A stretch of DNA of 64,000 bases from an uncultured Cetobacterium sp. (GCA_949293295.1 CASFCG010000012.1:54918-118917), one strand, 5' to 3'; shown: positions 26,284 through 35,552, counted from the first letter of the stretch. A program made the numbers and translations. The notes: generated from the letters alone by a model not told the origin.

Positions 26284-27357
26284 ATGAAAGCAATGGTATA
26301 TTATGGAAAAGATGATGCCCGATTTGAAGAACGTGAAAAACCTCAATTATTACAAGAAACAGATGCTATAATTCGAATGTTAAAAACTACAATCTGTGGA
26401 ACAGATCTAGGAATTATCAAGGGGAAAAATCCAGAAATTGAACAAACAGCACGACAAAAAACAGGACAGTGGAATGGACGGATTTTGGGTCATGAAGGAA
26501 TTGGTATTATTGAAAGTGTGGGTAATGCAGTAAGTAATTTTAAAGTAGGAGATAAAGTGATTATCTCTTGTGTTAGCCGTTGTGGTTCTTGTGAAAATTG
26601 TCAAAAACAATTATATGCACATTGTCTCAATGGTGGAGGTTGGATTATGGGTTATATGATTGATGGTACACAGGCAGAATATGTGCGTGTACCTTATGCA
26701 GATAACTCTTTGTATCATCTGCCTAAAGATTTGGATGAAGAAAGTGCAGTTATGCTTTCTGATGCTTTGCCTACTGCTTACGAAATAGGAGTTTTAAATG
26801 GTGAAGTTAAACCAGGTGATACAGTTGCAATTGTTGGTGCTGGTCCTGTAGGAATGAGTGCACTTATAACTGCACAATTATATTCTCCAGCACAAATTAT
26901 TGTGATTGATTTGGATGATAATCGTCTTGCAATGGCTAAAGAGATGGGAGCAACTCATGTAATCAACTCTTCTGATGGAAAAACAATTGAAGCAGTGTTG
27001 GAACTTACTAACCAACGTGGTGTAGATTGTGCAATTGAAGCAGTGGGAATTGAAGCAACTTGGAATATTTGTCAGCACATTGTAAAAGAGGGAGGACATC
27101 TTGCTAATGCAGGTGTTCATGGTACGCCAGTTAGTTTTGCAATCGAAAAATTATGGATTAAAAATCTAACTATTACTACGGGACTTGTGAATGCTAACAC
27201 TACTAAAGTGTTGATGAATGCTTGTTGTGCAGGGAAATTACACACTAAACATTTGATTACACACCGTTTTAAATTTAGTGAAATAGAGAAAGCCTATGAT
27301 GTTTTTAAGCATGCTTCAGATACCAAGGCAATGAAAGTAATCATTGAGTTTGAGTAA
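26284..27357 (+). CDS. Zinc-dependent alcohol dehydrogenase, probably acquired
   Basis: A 357-residue medium-chain dehydrogenase. The catalytic zinc ligands are in CGTDLG and GHEG, the structural zinc cysteines in CGSCENCQKQLYAHC, and the NAD(P)-binding GAGPVGMSA is near residue 177. It resembles secondary-alcohol (isopropanol/butanediol type) enzymes; the substrate is unknown. All ten arginine codons are CGN, whereas neighbouring genes use AGA/AGG almost only, and CTT/CGT-type codons are common. This points to recent transfer from another lineage, perhaps Lactobacillales. GGAGG precedes the start; it is monocistronic with its own terminator. Confidence 0.9.
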   Translation: MKAMVYYGKDDARFEEREKPQLLQETDAIIRMLKTTICGTDLGIIKGKNPEIEQTARQKTGQWNGRILGHEGIGIIESVGNAVSNFKVGDKVIISCVSRCGSCENCQKQLYAHCLNGGGWIMGYMIDGTQAEYVRVPYADNSLYHLPKDLDEESAVMLSDALPTAYEIGVLNGEVKPGDTVAIVGAGPVGMSALITAQLYSPAQIIVIDLDDNRLAMAKEMGATHVINSSDGKTIEAVLELTNQRGVDCAIEAVGIEATWNICQHIVKEGGHLANAGVHGTPVSFAIEKLWIKNLTITTGLVNANTTKVLMNACCAGKLHTKHLITHRFKFSEIEKAYDVFKHASDTKAMKVIIEFE

Positions 27358-27361
27358 TTTT

Positions 27362-27392
27362 AAATCCCCTTTGGATAAAGGGGATTTATTTT
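27362..27392. terminator. Terminator after alcohol dehydrogenase
   Basis: AAATCCCCTTT (27362-27372) pairs perfectly with AAAGGGGATTT (27377-27387), followed by ATTTTATTT. Confidence 0.88.
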
Positions 27393-27483
27393 ATTTCGAA
27401 CTCTTGTTATTGCTAGATTTAAGGTTTGCAGGAAAATAAGAAATATCTTTTATAACCTTTTGATATACTTCTAATATTTTTGC

Positions 27484-28308
27484 TTATTTTTCAAATAAAA
27501 ATTCTTCTGGAAGAGAAACTTTAAAATCTACTGCTAAATCTCTAAAGTTTTTTGAAGTTATAGTCTGCAATTTATTTCCTCCCATAGAAAGAACTTTTAC
27601 CAGTATTTCAGCAGATTTTTCAATAGTATGTGTTAGTCCAAATGTAATATCAAAATCTTCACCAGAACAGAATAATCCATGGTGTGCCCAGATAACAGCA
27701 TCAAACTTATTCATAAGTTTTGAAGTAGCCATAGCAATCTCTTTTCCACCAGGTACCATCCAATCAACAATTCCTATTCCGTTAAGGAAAACTATGGGAC
27801 ATTCAGTTGCCATTTCCCAAAGTTCACGAGTAAATATTTTGTAATCTAGAGGTAGAACGAATGTTAGAGCAATAATATTTGTAGGATGACAGTGATAAAT
27901 AACTCTATGTTTGTTATCTGTTGTTACTTTTTTAATCTCATGATTCATAAGATGAGTAGGCAATTCACTTGTAGGTCTACCACCATTTTTTAATCCCCAA
28001 AGGATACGATAATTTTCTCCCTTATCATCTATTTGAATGATGCAAATATTATCTTCAGGGTCAAGTACCACATTTTTAAAAAATTTACCAGAGCCAGTAA
28101 CCATAAAGTATTCTCCAGCCAATTTAGGAACAGATGTTTCGATAGGTCTATAATCGGAAGAAAAGTTGCAATATTGAGTGATATTTTCTATCTCCTCTTT
28201 TTTTAGTCTATAACTAAGATTTCCCCCGTTACGTTCGTGCCAGTTTTGCTTATATCCATTAGTCGCTAATTGAATAAAATCTTTAACAAACTTGATGTTA
28301 TAGTTCAT
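27484..28308 (-). CDS. rhaD: Rhamnulose-1-phosphate aldolase
   Basis: A 274-residue class II aldolase that splits L-rhamnulose-1-phosphate to DHAP and L-lactaldehyde. Zinc ligands are in HCHPTN (near residue 141) and WAHHGLF (near residue 212). The N-terminal region with WHERNGGNLSYRL and VTGSGKFF, which binds the phosphate, is typical of RhaD. Last gene of the minus-strand rhaB-rhaA-rhaD operon, 18 bp after rhaA. AGGAGAG precedes the start. Confidence 0.95.
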   Translation of the reverse strand: MNYNIKFVKDFIQLATNGYKQNWHERNGGNLSYRLKKEEIENITQYCNFSSDYRPIETSVPKLAGEYFMVTGSGKFFKNVVLDPEDNICIIQIDDKGENYRILWGLKNGGRPTSELPTHLMNHEIKKVTTDNKHRVIYHCHPTNIIALTFVLPLDYKIFTRELWEMATECPIVFLNGIGIVDWMVPGGKEIAMATSKLMNKFDAVIWAHHGLFCSGEDFDITFGLTHTIEKSAEILVKVLSMGGNKLQTITSKNFRDLAVDFKVSLPEEFLFEK

Positions 28309-28326
28309 TTTAAATCTCTCCTTATA

Positions 28327-29574
28327 CTATATTCTTTTACTTTGAATATTTTTTTCATATTCTTTTATTGCATTGAACCACTCTTCAGTTTCTGAAACGT
28401 TATTTTGTTTACAAAATTCTTGCCAAACATCTCCAAGTGGATAAGTTTTAATCTCCTCTTGTAGCATCATAAGTTCAGTAAGATTTCCTTTCAATTGTAA
28501 ATCTGCTAATAATTTGTTAGGTTGAAGTAATCCGAATAATAGGGACTTTTGTAAGTTTCTTATTCCAATTACCCAAGCAGCCACCCTATTTATGCTAGCA
28601 TCAAAATAGTCAGTGGCAATTTTTATTCTTGATATATCATTACAACGAGTAATCTCTTTACAAATCTCTCTTGTTTCATCATCAAAAAGTATTACATGGT
28701 CAGAATCCCATCTCACAGGTCTTGTAATATGAAGAGCTATATTTTTATTAAAAAGTAACATAGCTGAAATCTTATCTGACACCATTTCAGTAGGATGATA
28801 ATGTCCATTATCCATAAGTGGCATGATTCCTTTTGATGTAGCATAATTTAAGCAAAACTCAGCAGAACCAACCGTATAACTTTCTAAACCAATCCCAAAA
28901 ACTTTAGATTCAAGACAAATTAAAACTTTCTCTTTGTCATATTCTATATTTAAAATCTCATCTAAAGACTGCTTAAATCTAGCTCTAGGAGAGAGTCTGT
29001 CAGCTGGAATATCCTTGTATCCGTCTGGAATCCATATATTCATAACACAAGGTTGATTTAATTCAGTTGCAAAATACTCAGAAATTCTAATACAAGCAAT
29101 AGCATGATTTACCCAAAATTTACGAATTTCTTCATTTGGACTTGAAAGAGTAAACTCACTAGCCTTAGGATGGGAAAAAAATGTAGGATTAAAATCTAAT
29201 CCTAAACCTCTTTTTTTAGCAAATTCAACCCATTTTTTAAAATGTTTAGGTTCTAGTTTATCTCTATCAACAAATTCTCCCTCTTCAAAAATAGCATAAT
29301 TAGCATGAAGATTTAATTTATGTCTTCCTGGAATCAATGAGAAAGCTTTATCAAGGTCTTTCATTAGTTCTTCAGGGGTTCTAGCTTTTCCAATATAGTT
29401 ACCAGTTGTTTGTATTCCTCCACTTAAACTTCCTTTGATATCAAATCCGGTTACATCATCCCCTTGCCAACAATGGATTGAGATAGGTATATTTTTTAAA
29501 GTTTCAATAGCTTTGTCTGTATCTACTCCAAGTTTTGAGTATATTTCTTTTGCTTCTTTATATCTGGTTATCAT
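28327..29574 (-). CDS. rhaA: L-rhamnose isomerase
   Basis: A 415-residue cytosolic enzyme interconverting L-rhamnose and L-rhamnulose. The TIM-barrel signatures are present: ISIHCWQGDDVTGF and GIQTTGNY near the N-terminus, NLHANYA, the metal-binding CLESKVFGIGLESYTVGSAEF, LMDNGHYHPTE and HITRPVRWDSDHV. The length is normal (about 415-420). It lies between rhaB (10 bp upstream) and rhaD. Confidence 0.97.
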   Translation of the reverse strand: MITRYKEAKEIYSKLGVDTDKAIETLKNIPISIHCWQGDDVTGFDIKGSLSGGIQTTGNYIGKARTPEELMKDLDKAFSLIPGRHKLNLHANYAIFEEGEFVDRDKLEPKHFKKWVEFAKKRGLGLDFNPTFFSHPKASEFTLSSPNEEIRKFWVNHAIACIRISEYFATELNQPCVMNIWIPDGYKDIPADRLSPRARFKQSLDEILNIEYDKEKVLICLESKVFGIGLESYTVGSAEFCLNYATSKGIMPLMDNGHYHPTEMVSDKISAMLLFNKNIALHITRPVRWDSDHVILFDDETREICKEITRCNDISRIKIATDYFDASINRVAAWVIGIRNLQKSLLFGLLQPNKLLADLQLKGNLTELMMLQEEIKTYPLGDVWQEFCKQNNVSETEEWFNAIKEYEKNIQSKRI

Positions 29575-29584
29575 TATAACCCTC

Positions 29585-30985
29585 CTAAAATTTTTTTATA
29601 TTAAATGATTTAAAAATAAAGTTTCTAAACTCTTTAACAGAATTAAAATATTTCTTATTTAACATTTGACACCCTATATTACCAATAGCAGTAGCTTCAA
29701 TAGGCCCAGCAAAAACTTGTAAATTAGTTTCTTTTGCAGTCAAATAATTAAGATAATTATCTTGGCAACCTCCACCGATTATATATAAAGATTTGAAATC
29801 TTGTGAGGTCAGTTTTTTTATTTCTTGAATAGTTTGAGCATAACTTGTAGCTAAACTATGATAAACAATACTAACTATTTCTTCAATAGTGTTAGGAGTA
29901 TGATTAAATTTTCTAGCACAATAGCTTTTAATAGCTTCTATCATTGAAAGTGGGGCTAAAAAGGCATTGTTATTAACATCTATAATATATTTTTTACCTT
30001 GAAAATTTTTAGCCATTTCACTCAATTCTGGAAAAGTATATCTATCTTCAAGTTCTTTTTTAATATTTTGTATTATCCAAAGCCCCATTATATTTTTTAG
30101 ATAACGATAATTTTTATTATATCCACCTTCGTTGGTAAAGTTAGCTTCTAAACTCTCATGTGAAGAATTATAGTTTTTGCTCTCTGTTCCCAATAAAGAC
30201 CAAGTTCCTGAACTTAGATATAGAAAATTCTTATCAGAACTAGGGACAGACAACACTGCTGAAGCTGTATCATGAGAAGGAGCGGTGATTACTTCCAAAT
30301 CAAATCCAACCTCATTTACAATTTCAGATTTTAAAAAGCCAAGAGATGTTCCTGCTTCAACTATTGGTTGAAAAATATTTTTAGGAATACTCAATTTATC
30401 CAATAGTTCAAAATCCCAACAAGAGCTCTCTAAATTAAGAAGCTGAGTTGTAGAAGCGTTAGTATATTCATTTGCCTTTTTTCCTGTGAGTAAAAAATTA
30501 AAATAATCTGGAATCATTAAAAAAGTATTCGCTTTTTCTAAGAGATTAGAATTTTTTTTAATGGAATAAAGTTGATTTATTGTATTGAATACTAAATTTT
30601 GTATTCCAGTTCTTTTATAGATTTCCTCTTTAGAAATGATTTTATATATCTCTTCTGGAATACCATTGGTTCTGTTATCTCTATAACTGACGGTATTTCC
30701 TAAAATATTATCATCACTATCTAATAGAACAAAATCAACTCCCCAAGTATCTATAGCTAGAGTTGAAGGTATTTTTCCATGTTCCTTACATTTTCTTAAG
30801 CTATTTAAAATCTCCTTAAAAATAGAGTTTATATCCCAACACAGCTGATTATTGCTTGTACATACGCCGTTTTTAAATCTATATATTTCTTCTAACTGTA
30901 ATTTTTTATCTTTGATATATCCGAGAATAGCTCTTCCGCTAGAAGCTCCAATATCAATAGCTAAAAAATATATATTTTGACTCAT
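29585..30985 (-). CDS. rhaB: Rhamnulokinase
   Basis: A 466-residue FGGY-family sugar kinase that phosphorylates L-rhamnulose at C1. It has the N-terminal phosphate loop (IDIGASSGRAILG), the catalytic-region aspartate in TWGVDF, PSHDTASAV, the SSGTWSLLG adenosine region and a C-terminal IGGGCQDNYLN. First gene of the rhaBAD operon; GGAGGAATC lies before its start. Control is probably by the AraC-type regulator through sites in 30986-31304. Confidence 0.95.
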   Translation of the reverse strand: MSQNIYFLAIDIGASSGRAILGYIKDKKLQLEEIYRFKNGVCTSNNQLCWDINSIFKEILNSLRKCKEHGKIPSTLAIDTWGVDFVLLDSDDNILGNTVSYRDNRTNGIPEEIYKIISKEEIYKRTGIQNLVFNTINQLYSIKKNSNLLEKANTFLMIPDYFNFLLTGKKANEYTNASTTQLLNLESSCWDFELLDKLSIPKNIFQPIVEAGTSLGFLKSEIVNEVGFDLEVITAPSHDTASAVLSVPSSDKNFLYLSSGTWSLLGTESKNYNSSHESLEANFTNEGGYNKNYRYLKNIMGLWIIQNIKKELEDRYTFPELSEMAKNFQGKKYIIDVNNNAFLAPLSMIEAIKSYCARKFNHTPNTIEEIVSIVYHSLATSYAQTIQEIKKLTSQDFKSLYIIGGGCQDNYLNYLTAKETNLQVFAGPIEATAIGNIGCQMLNKKYFNSVKEFRNFIFKSFNIKKF

Positions 30986-31035
30986 GATTCCTCCTTTTTT
31001 ATTACATGTTTGAATTTTACTATACTTAAATTCTG

Positions 31036-31195
31036 AAAAAAAGGACGTTATTTTTATATCTTAGTGGTTTCATTTGCAATATAAACTTTTTCTAATAAAA
31101 TTTAGATTTTTTTCAAAAAAATCGTTTAAAAAATTTCTATTAAGTTTAAAAAAAAGATTAAAAATATTAAAAATAATATATAAGTTGCAAATGAA
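31036..31195. promoter_or_regulatory. rha divergent control region with inverted operator-like sites
   Basis: The 319-bp gap between rhaB and the permease holds an exact 11-bp inverted repeat: TTCATTTGCAA at 31069-31079 and TTGCAAATGAA at 31185-31195. A second motif, AAAAAAAGGACGTTATTTTT at 31036-31055, recurs reverse-complemented with one change upstream of rhaM (34146-34163). A likely -10 for rhaB (TATAGT/TAAAAT on the minus strand) lies near 31010-31025. These are candidate binding sites for the AraC-type regulator. Confidence 0.5.
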
Positions 31196-31304
31196 GAAAG
31201 TAAAAAATACAAAAAAGGTTCTGGAATTAAAGTGTAAAAAATATTAATATTTTAATATGAAATGAGTATAAAAAGAACATAATGTAGATTAAAAGGGAGG
31301 AAGT

Positions 31305-33008
31305 ATGAAGGAAAAAATAATAAAAATGGCGGAAACCATACCTTTTGAGGACAGACCGATATCTAAAAAAAGATTATCTGGAATTGCTAATTTTTTTGGT
31401 CTGTATGGAGGAGAGCATATTGCAGCAACTGAATTTGTGATAGGAGCTCTATTAGTGATGTGGGGAGTGAAAGCCACAGATATATTCTTAGGATTAATAA
31501 TAGGAAATATTTTAGCAACACTGACATACGCCTTAATATGTGCTCCTATAGCAGTAGATACTAGATTAACTTTATACTCTTATTTGAAAAAGGTGGTAGG
31601 AGAAAAAATACAAAAAATTTATAATTTTGTCTGGGGAATAGCGTCTATCGCAATGACAGCTTCGATGATGACTGTTTCAGCTTCTGCTGTGAGGGAGGTG
31701 TTTGGAATTTTACCACAGACAAAATGGTATCCAACAGATATAAAATTCATATTGGTAACAATTGTTTTAGGAGCTATTGTAACCATAGTAGCAGTAAATG
31801 GGTTTCAAGCAGTAGCTAAATTTAGTTCAGTATGTGCTCCTTGGATGGTAGTAATTTTCTTTATGGGAACTGTGATAGGATTACATGAGTTGGGAAAAAT
31901 AACTTCTTTTGGGGAGATAAAGAGTCTAAGTGATTTTATGAATTTTGTGAATACATATGTTTGGAATGGAGAGGTTATAGAGGGAGGAGAAAAACTATCA
32001 ATTTATCATGTAATTGTTTTTGCTTGGATGTGTAACTTAGCTTATCACGGTGGATTAAATGATATGTCATTATTTAGATTTGCAAAAAGCTACAAATATG
32101 GATATATTTCAGCAATTGGTATGTTTATTGGACATTTTTTTGCATGGGGAAGTGCTGGTATAATGGGAGCAACAGCTGCAACGATAGCTAAAACAACAAT
32201 ATTAAAGATGGATTCTGGAAGTGTAACCAATAGTGTATTAGGATATAGCGGATTATTAGCAGTTATTATAGCTGGATGGACAACAGCCAATCCAAGCATT
32301 TATAGAGCTGCCTTAGCCTTAAAAACAGTTTTTGTAAATATAGATATAAAAAAATTATCATATATCGTTGGCGGAGTAATGACATTAATGGCTTGTTTTC
32401 CAGCTGTATCAAATATAATGGTCGTAGTAAACATAATTGTATTAGTGGTTCCAGCAATAGGAGCAATCTGCATTGCAGAACATTATTTATTACCCAAATT
32501 TAATGGAACTAGATATTGGACGATGTACAAAAAATCAAATTTAAATAAAACGGCTTTAATAGCGTGGGGTATAACTCTACTTTTCGTAGTTCTGGTTTTA
32601 CACTTTAAAATTTTACATAGTTATTTTCTATTTTTACCAACTTATTTATTAGCGATAGTAGTTTATTTAATCTTAGCGTTAAAAATGGGAGCAAAAGAGG
32701 ATTATTCTGAAGAGATAGAGTTAGAAGAAAAAATACAAGAAGCTTTATTGGATATGGTAGATAATGATACATTTAATGAAAAAGTTAAAAAGGTTGAAAG
32801 TAGTTTATTTTTAAAACGATGGCTAACTATTTCAAATATACTCTCTTTGATTTTATTATTATTACTGATGTACTTTTCAGTGATGGTATTTAATGAAAGA
32901 TTAGAATTAAGTAGATTTAAAGAGATAAGTTTTAAGGTAACAATTATATACTTTATTTTAAATATAGTAACTATGTACTGTAAAAACAGATATGGTAATT
33001 CAAAATAA
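31305..33008 (+). CDS. NCS1-like permease in the rhamnose cluster
   Basis: A 567-residue protein with about twelve membrane segments, resembling nucleobase:cation symporter-1 permeases (purine/cytosine permease type): an N-terminal soluble lead with SKKRLSGIANFFGLYGGEH, GWTTANPSIYRAALAL in the middle, and an extended C-terminal region with a charged cytosolic segment (about 465-510) before the last two helices. It is divergent from rhaBAD and directly before the AraC regulator, so L-rhamnose or a related compound is a plausible substrate, but the family mostly carries nucleobases. GGGAGG precedes the start. Confidence 0.75.
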   Translation: MKEKIIKMAETIPFEDRPISKKRLSGIANFFGLYGGEHIAATEFVIGALLVMWGVKATDIFLGLIIGNILATLTYALICAPIAVDTRLTLYSYLKKVVGEKIQKIYNFVWGIASIAMTASMMTVSASAVREVFGILPQTKWYPTDIKFILVTIVLGAIVTIVAVNGFQAVAKFSSVCAPWMVVIFFMGTVIGLHELGKITSFGEIKSLSDFMNFVNTYVWNGEVIEGGEKLSIYHVIVFAWMCNLAYHGGLNDMSLFRFAKSYKYGYISAIGMFIGHFFAWGSAGIMGATAATIAKTTILKMDSGSVTNSVLGYSGLLAVIIAGWTTANPSIYRAALALKTVFVNIDIKKLSYIVGGVMTLMACFPAVSNIMVVVNIIVLVVPAIGAICIAEHYLLPKFNGTRYWTMYKKSNLNKTALIAWGITLLFVVLVLHFKILHSYFLFLPTYLLAIVVYLILALKMGAKEDYSEEIELEEKIQEALLDMVDNDTFNEKVKKVESSLFLKRWLTISNILSLILLLLLMYFSVMVFNERLELSRFKEISFKVTIIYFILNIVTMYCKNRYGNSK

Positions 33009-33138
33009 TAATTTATAAAATTAGATTATTCCTTGCTGTTGATGCTTTTTGTTAAAAATCTTTATGTTGTTTAAAAAAATTAGATTTGATATAATTCGGT
33101 TATATAGTATAGAAAGCTTAAAGAAGGGAGAAAAGTCA

Positions 33139-34116
33139 ATGAATAGCGAAATATTAGAATTCTTGGAAAGAATAACTGATGAAGAGAAAGAGATATTAGC
33201 TGGTAAGAAAACTCTGAAAAAAGATATATATACTAATGGAAAAGAATTTGTTACAGTAGAAGCTGACAAACTTTTAAAATTTGGAAAGTTGATATCGGTG
33301 AGAACACACACTAGATTTATTGATTTTATAGAACATAAGCACGATTATGTTGAAGCTATCTATGTACTGAAAGGAAGCATTACCAATATTATTAATGGAG
33401 AAGAATTGAGATTGGTAAAAGGAGATTTACTTTTTCTTAATTGCCATGCTTCTCACGGAATAAAAGCTTGCGGAAAAAATGATATAGCGGTAAATTTTAT
33501 TATAAAACCAAACTTTTTTGACGAAACTCTTTTAATGTTAGAAGAAAAAAACTATATAAGCAATTTTCTTGTAGATACGTTGAGGAATGATAATACTAGA
33601 GGACAATTTTTGCTATTCAAAACAGAAGGGATTATTCCTATTGAAAATATATTAGAAAATCTAATTTACTCTGTAATTAGTAATAAGTCGTTGGATGAAA
33701 GAAATATCAATAAAAAACTGATGGGGCTTTTGTTTATGTATCTTTCTCATTATGCTTTTGTACTAGAAAAAAATTCAAAAGTAAATTATGAAGAAATGAT
33801 GGTAAAAATAATAGAAAATTATATAGAGACAACATATAAAACAGCTACACTTTATGAAATTTCTCGTCAACTTAATAGCTCTATTTTTCAAATTAGCAGA
33901 TTTATAAAAAGTAAATTTGGGCAAAATTTTAAGGAGCTTCTTCAGGAGAAGAGATTCAAAATAGCAGAAAGATTACTAAAAGAAACAGATTTATCAGTAT
34001 CTGATATTATAAATAATATAGGTTATGAAAATAATAGCTATTTTCATAAAAAATTTAGAGAGATTTACGGTGTGTCTCCGGCTAACTATCGTAAAAACAA
34101 AATAAAAAATAAATAG
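33139..34116 (+). CDS. AraC-family regulator, probable rhamnose regulator
   Basis: A 325-residue regulator with an N-terminal cupin sensor domain (HKHDYVEAIYVLKGSI, then the second cupin box near LLFLNCHASHGI) and a C-terminal double helix-turn-helix (LYEISRQLNSSIFQISRFIKS, then VSDIINNIGYENNSYFHKKF, ending in GVSPANYRK). I start at ATG 33139 because AAGGGAG lies ten bases before it; the open frame extends upstream to 33049 without a good site. It sits between the permease and rhaM, and most probably senses rhamnose or its products. RhaS/RhaR-like role inferred from context. Confidence 0.85.
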   Translation: MNSEILEFLERITDEEKEILAGKKTLKKDIYTNGKEFVTVEADKLLKFGKLISVRTHTRFIDFIEHKHDYVEAIYVLKGSITNIINGEELRLVKGDLLFLNCHASHGIKACGKNDIAVNFIIKPNFFDETLLMLEEKNYISNFLVDTLRNDNTRGQFLLFKTEGIIPIENILENLIYSVISNKSLDERNINKKLMGLLFMYLSHYAFVLEKNSKVNYEEMMVKIIENYIETTYKTATLYEISRQLNSSIFQISRFIKSKFGQNFKELLQEKRFKIAERLLKETDLSVSDIINNIGYENNSYFHKKFREIYGVSPANYRKNKIKNK

Positions 34117-34123
34117 ATTTGTT

Positions 34124-34163
34124 AAAAAAGAACGTATTATTTTGCAAATAACGTTCTTTTTTT
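34124..34163. terminator. Terminator after the AraC gene, overlapping an operator-like motif
   Basis: AAAAAAGAACGT and ACGTTCTTTTTT form a long palindrome, extended by TTATTT/AAATAA around a TGC loop, with T-runs at the 3' side. The right arm AAATAACGTTCTTTTTTT matches the motif near rhaB (31036-31055), so the same sequence may also bind the regulator before rhaM. Confidence 0.7.
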
Positions 34164-34226
34164 ATATTGGATAAAATATTATTATCTTGTTAAGAAAATT
34201 AAATAATTGATTGAAAGGAGGACACA

Positions 34227-34540
34227 ATGATAAGAAAATCTTTTAAAATGAAATTGTATAGAGGGAATGAGGAGGAATATAAAAAAGACATGATGAACTT
34301 TGGAAAGAGATGAAAGATATGATTAAAGAATATGGTGGGAAAAATTATTCTATTTTCTTGGATAAAGAAACAAATATATTGTTTGGATATATAGAGTTGG
34401 AAAATGAAGAGTTGTGGAATAAAACGGCTGAAACAGAAATTTGCAAAAGATGGTGGAGTTATATGTCAGATATAATGGAAACTAATGAAGATAATAGCCC
34501 TGTTACAAAAGAATTAAAAGAGATGTTTCATTTAGATTAA
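34227..34540 (+). pseudogene. rhaM: L-rhamnose mutarotase, frameshifted
   Basis: ATG 34227, preceded by AAAGGAGG, opens the family N-terminus (IRKSFKMKLYRGNEEEYKK), but the frame then breaks at a run of six A near 34279. Adding one A restores RHDELWKEM with the catalytic His22 and continues to the stop at 34540, giving exactly 104 residues, the E. coli RhaM length. The C-terminal part, with ICKRWWSYM and SPVTKELKEMFHLD, is intact. RhaM interconverts the anomers of L-rhamnose before RhaA. The one-base deletion may be real or a sequencing error in a homopolymer. Confidence 0.85.
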
Positions 34541-34554
34541 TGGAGGGGTAAAAT

Positions 34555-35552
34555 ATGAAAAAATATTTGGATTATTATTGGTAGGAATCTTAGTGACGGG
34601 ATTTTATATAACAAAAGGGAAGAATTCAAATAAAAAAGTTTTAAAGTATGCATATGGAAGTAATAGCGAAGTAGTAAAACAATCTATGGCAGAATTTGGA
34701 AGATTACTGGAGGAAAAAACAAATGGGAAGTTAACTGTGGAGTACTATCCAGATGGGCAACTCGGGGCAGAAAGAGAGTTTATAGAAATGGTACAAACTG
34801 GAGTTATAGATTTTACTAAGGTAGCAGGGGCAGCTTTAGAAAGTTTTGCAGAGCTTTATTCAATTTTTGGATTGCCCTACCTTTTTGATAGTGAAGAACA
34901 CTTTTACAAAGTGTTAGATAATAAAGAGATAATGGATAAATTTTATATGTCAACAGAGAATTTAGGTTTTGTAGGGCTTACTTATTACGATAGTGGTCAA
35001 AGGAGTTTTTATACAAAAGGAAGACCTATAACAAAACCAGAAGATTTAAAAGGAATGAAAATAAGGGTTATACAAAGTGAAACTGCAATAAAAATGATAT
35101 CCTTTATGGGTGGGTCTCCTGTACCTATGGCAAATAGCGAAACATATACTTCGCTACAACAAGGGATATTAGATGGAGCGGAAAGTAATGAATTTGCTTT
35201 AACAACTGCAAGACACGGAGAAGTTGTTCAATATTACTCATACGATGAGCACACTAGAGTTCCAGATATTGTAATTATGAGTAAAAATACACTAGATAGA
35301 TTAAGTGATAGAGAGAAAAAAGCAGTTTATGAGGCAGCAGTAGAATCTACAATTTATCAAAAAGCAAAGTGGAAAAGTGCAGTAGCAGAAGCTAAACAAC
35401 AGATGCAAGATGAATTTGGGGTAAAAATTAACTATATAGAAGATAAAAGTGAGTTTAGAAATCTAATATTACCTATGCATGATGAATTTAAACAAAATGA
35501 GGCAACAAAGGATATTTATGAGAAAATAAGGAAAATAGGAGAAGAAAGATAG
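34555..35552 (+). pseudogene. dctP: TRAP transporter substrate-binding protein DctP, frameshifted in signal peptide
   Basis: ATG 34555, 6 bases after GGAGGGG, is followed by six A; the frame then reaches TAG at codon 10. With one more A the signal peptide reads MKKIFGLLLVGILVTG and runs into the intact DctP body (stop 35552; 332 residues). The body has DctP hallmarks: DGQLGAEREFIEMVQTG, RSFYTKGRPI, KGMKIRV, and the RxxQ-like MPMANSETYTSLQQGILDG region that binds the carboxylate of sugar acids. The frame as read (from TTG 34578) lacks a ribosome-binding site and most of the signal peptide, so export would fail. Probably carries an uronate-containing sugar. Confidence 0.85.

Noticed and set aside
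31141..31260. A-rich runs before the permease as a phased bent-DNA or origin-like region
   Set aside because: Run spacing is irregular and no DnaA boxes are seen; ordinary AT-rich intergenic DNA.
33049..33138. Longer N-terminus for the AraC-type regulator
   Set aside because: The extra 30 residues contain no family sequence and the only good ribosome-binding site precedes ATG 33139.
34578..35552. DctP starting at TTG 34578
   Set aside because: No ribosome-binding site and only a truncated signal peptide; ATG 34555 with a strong site fits once one A is restored.
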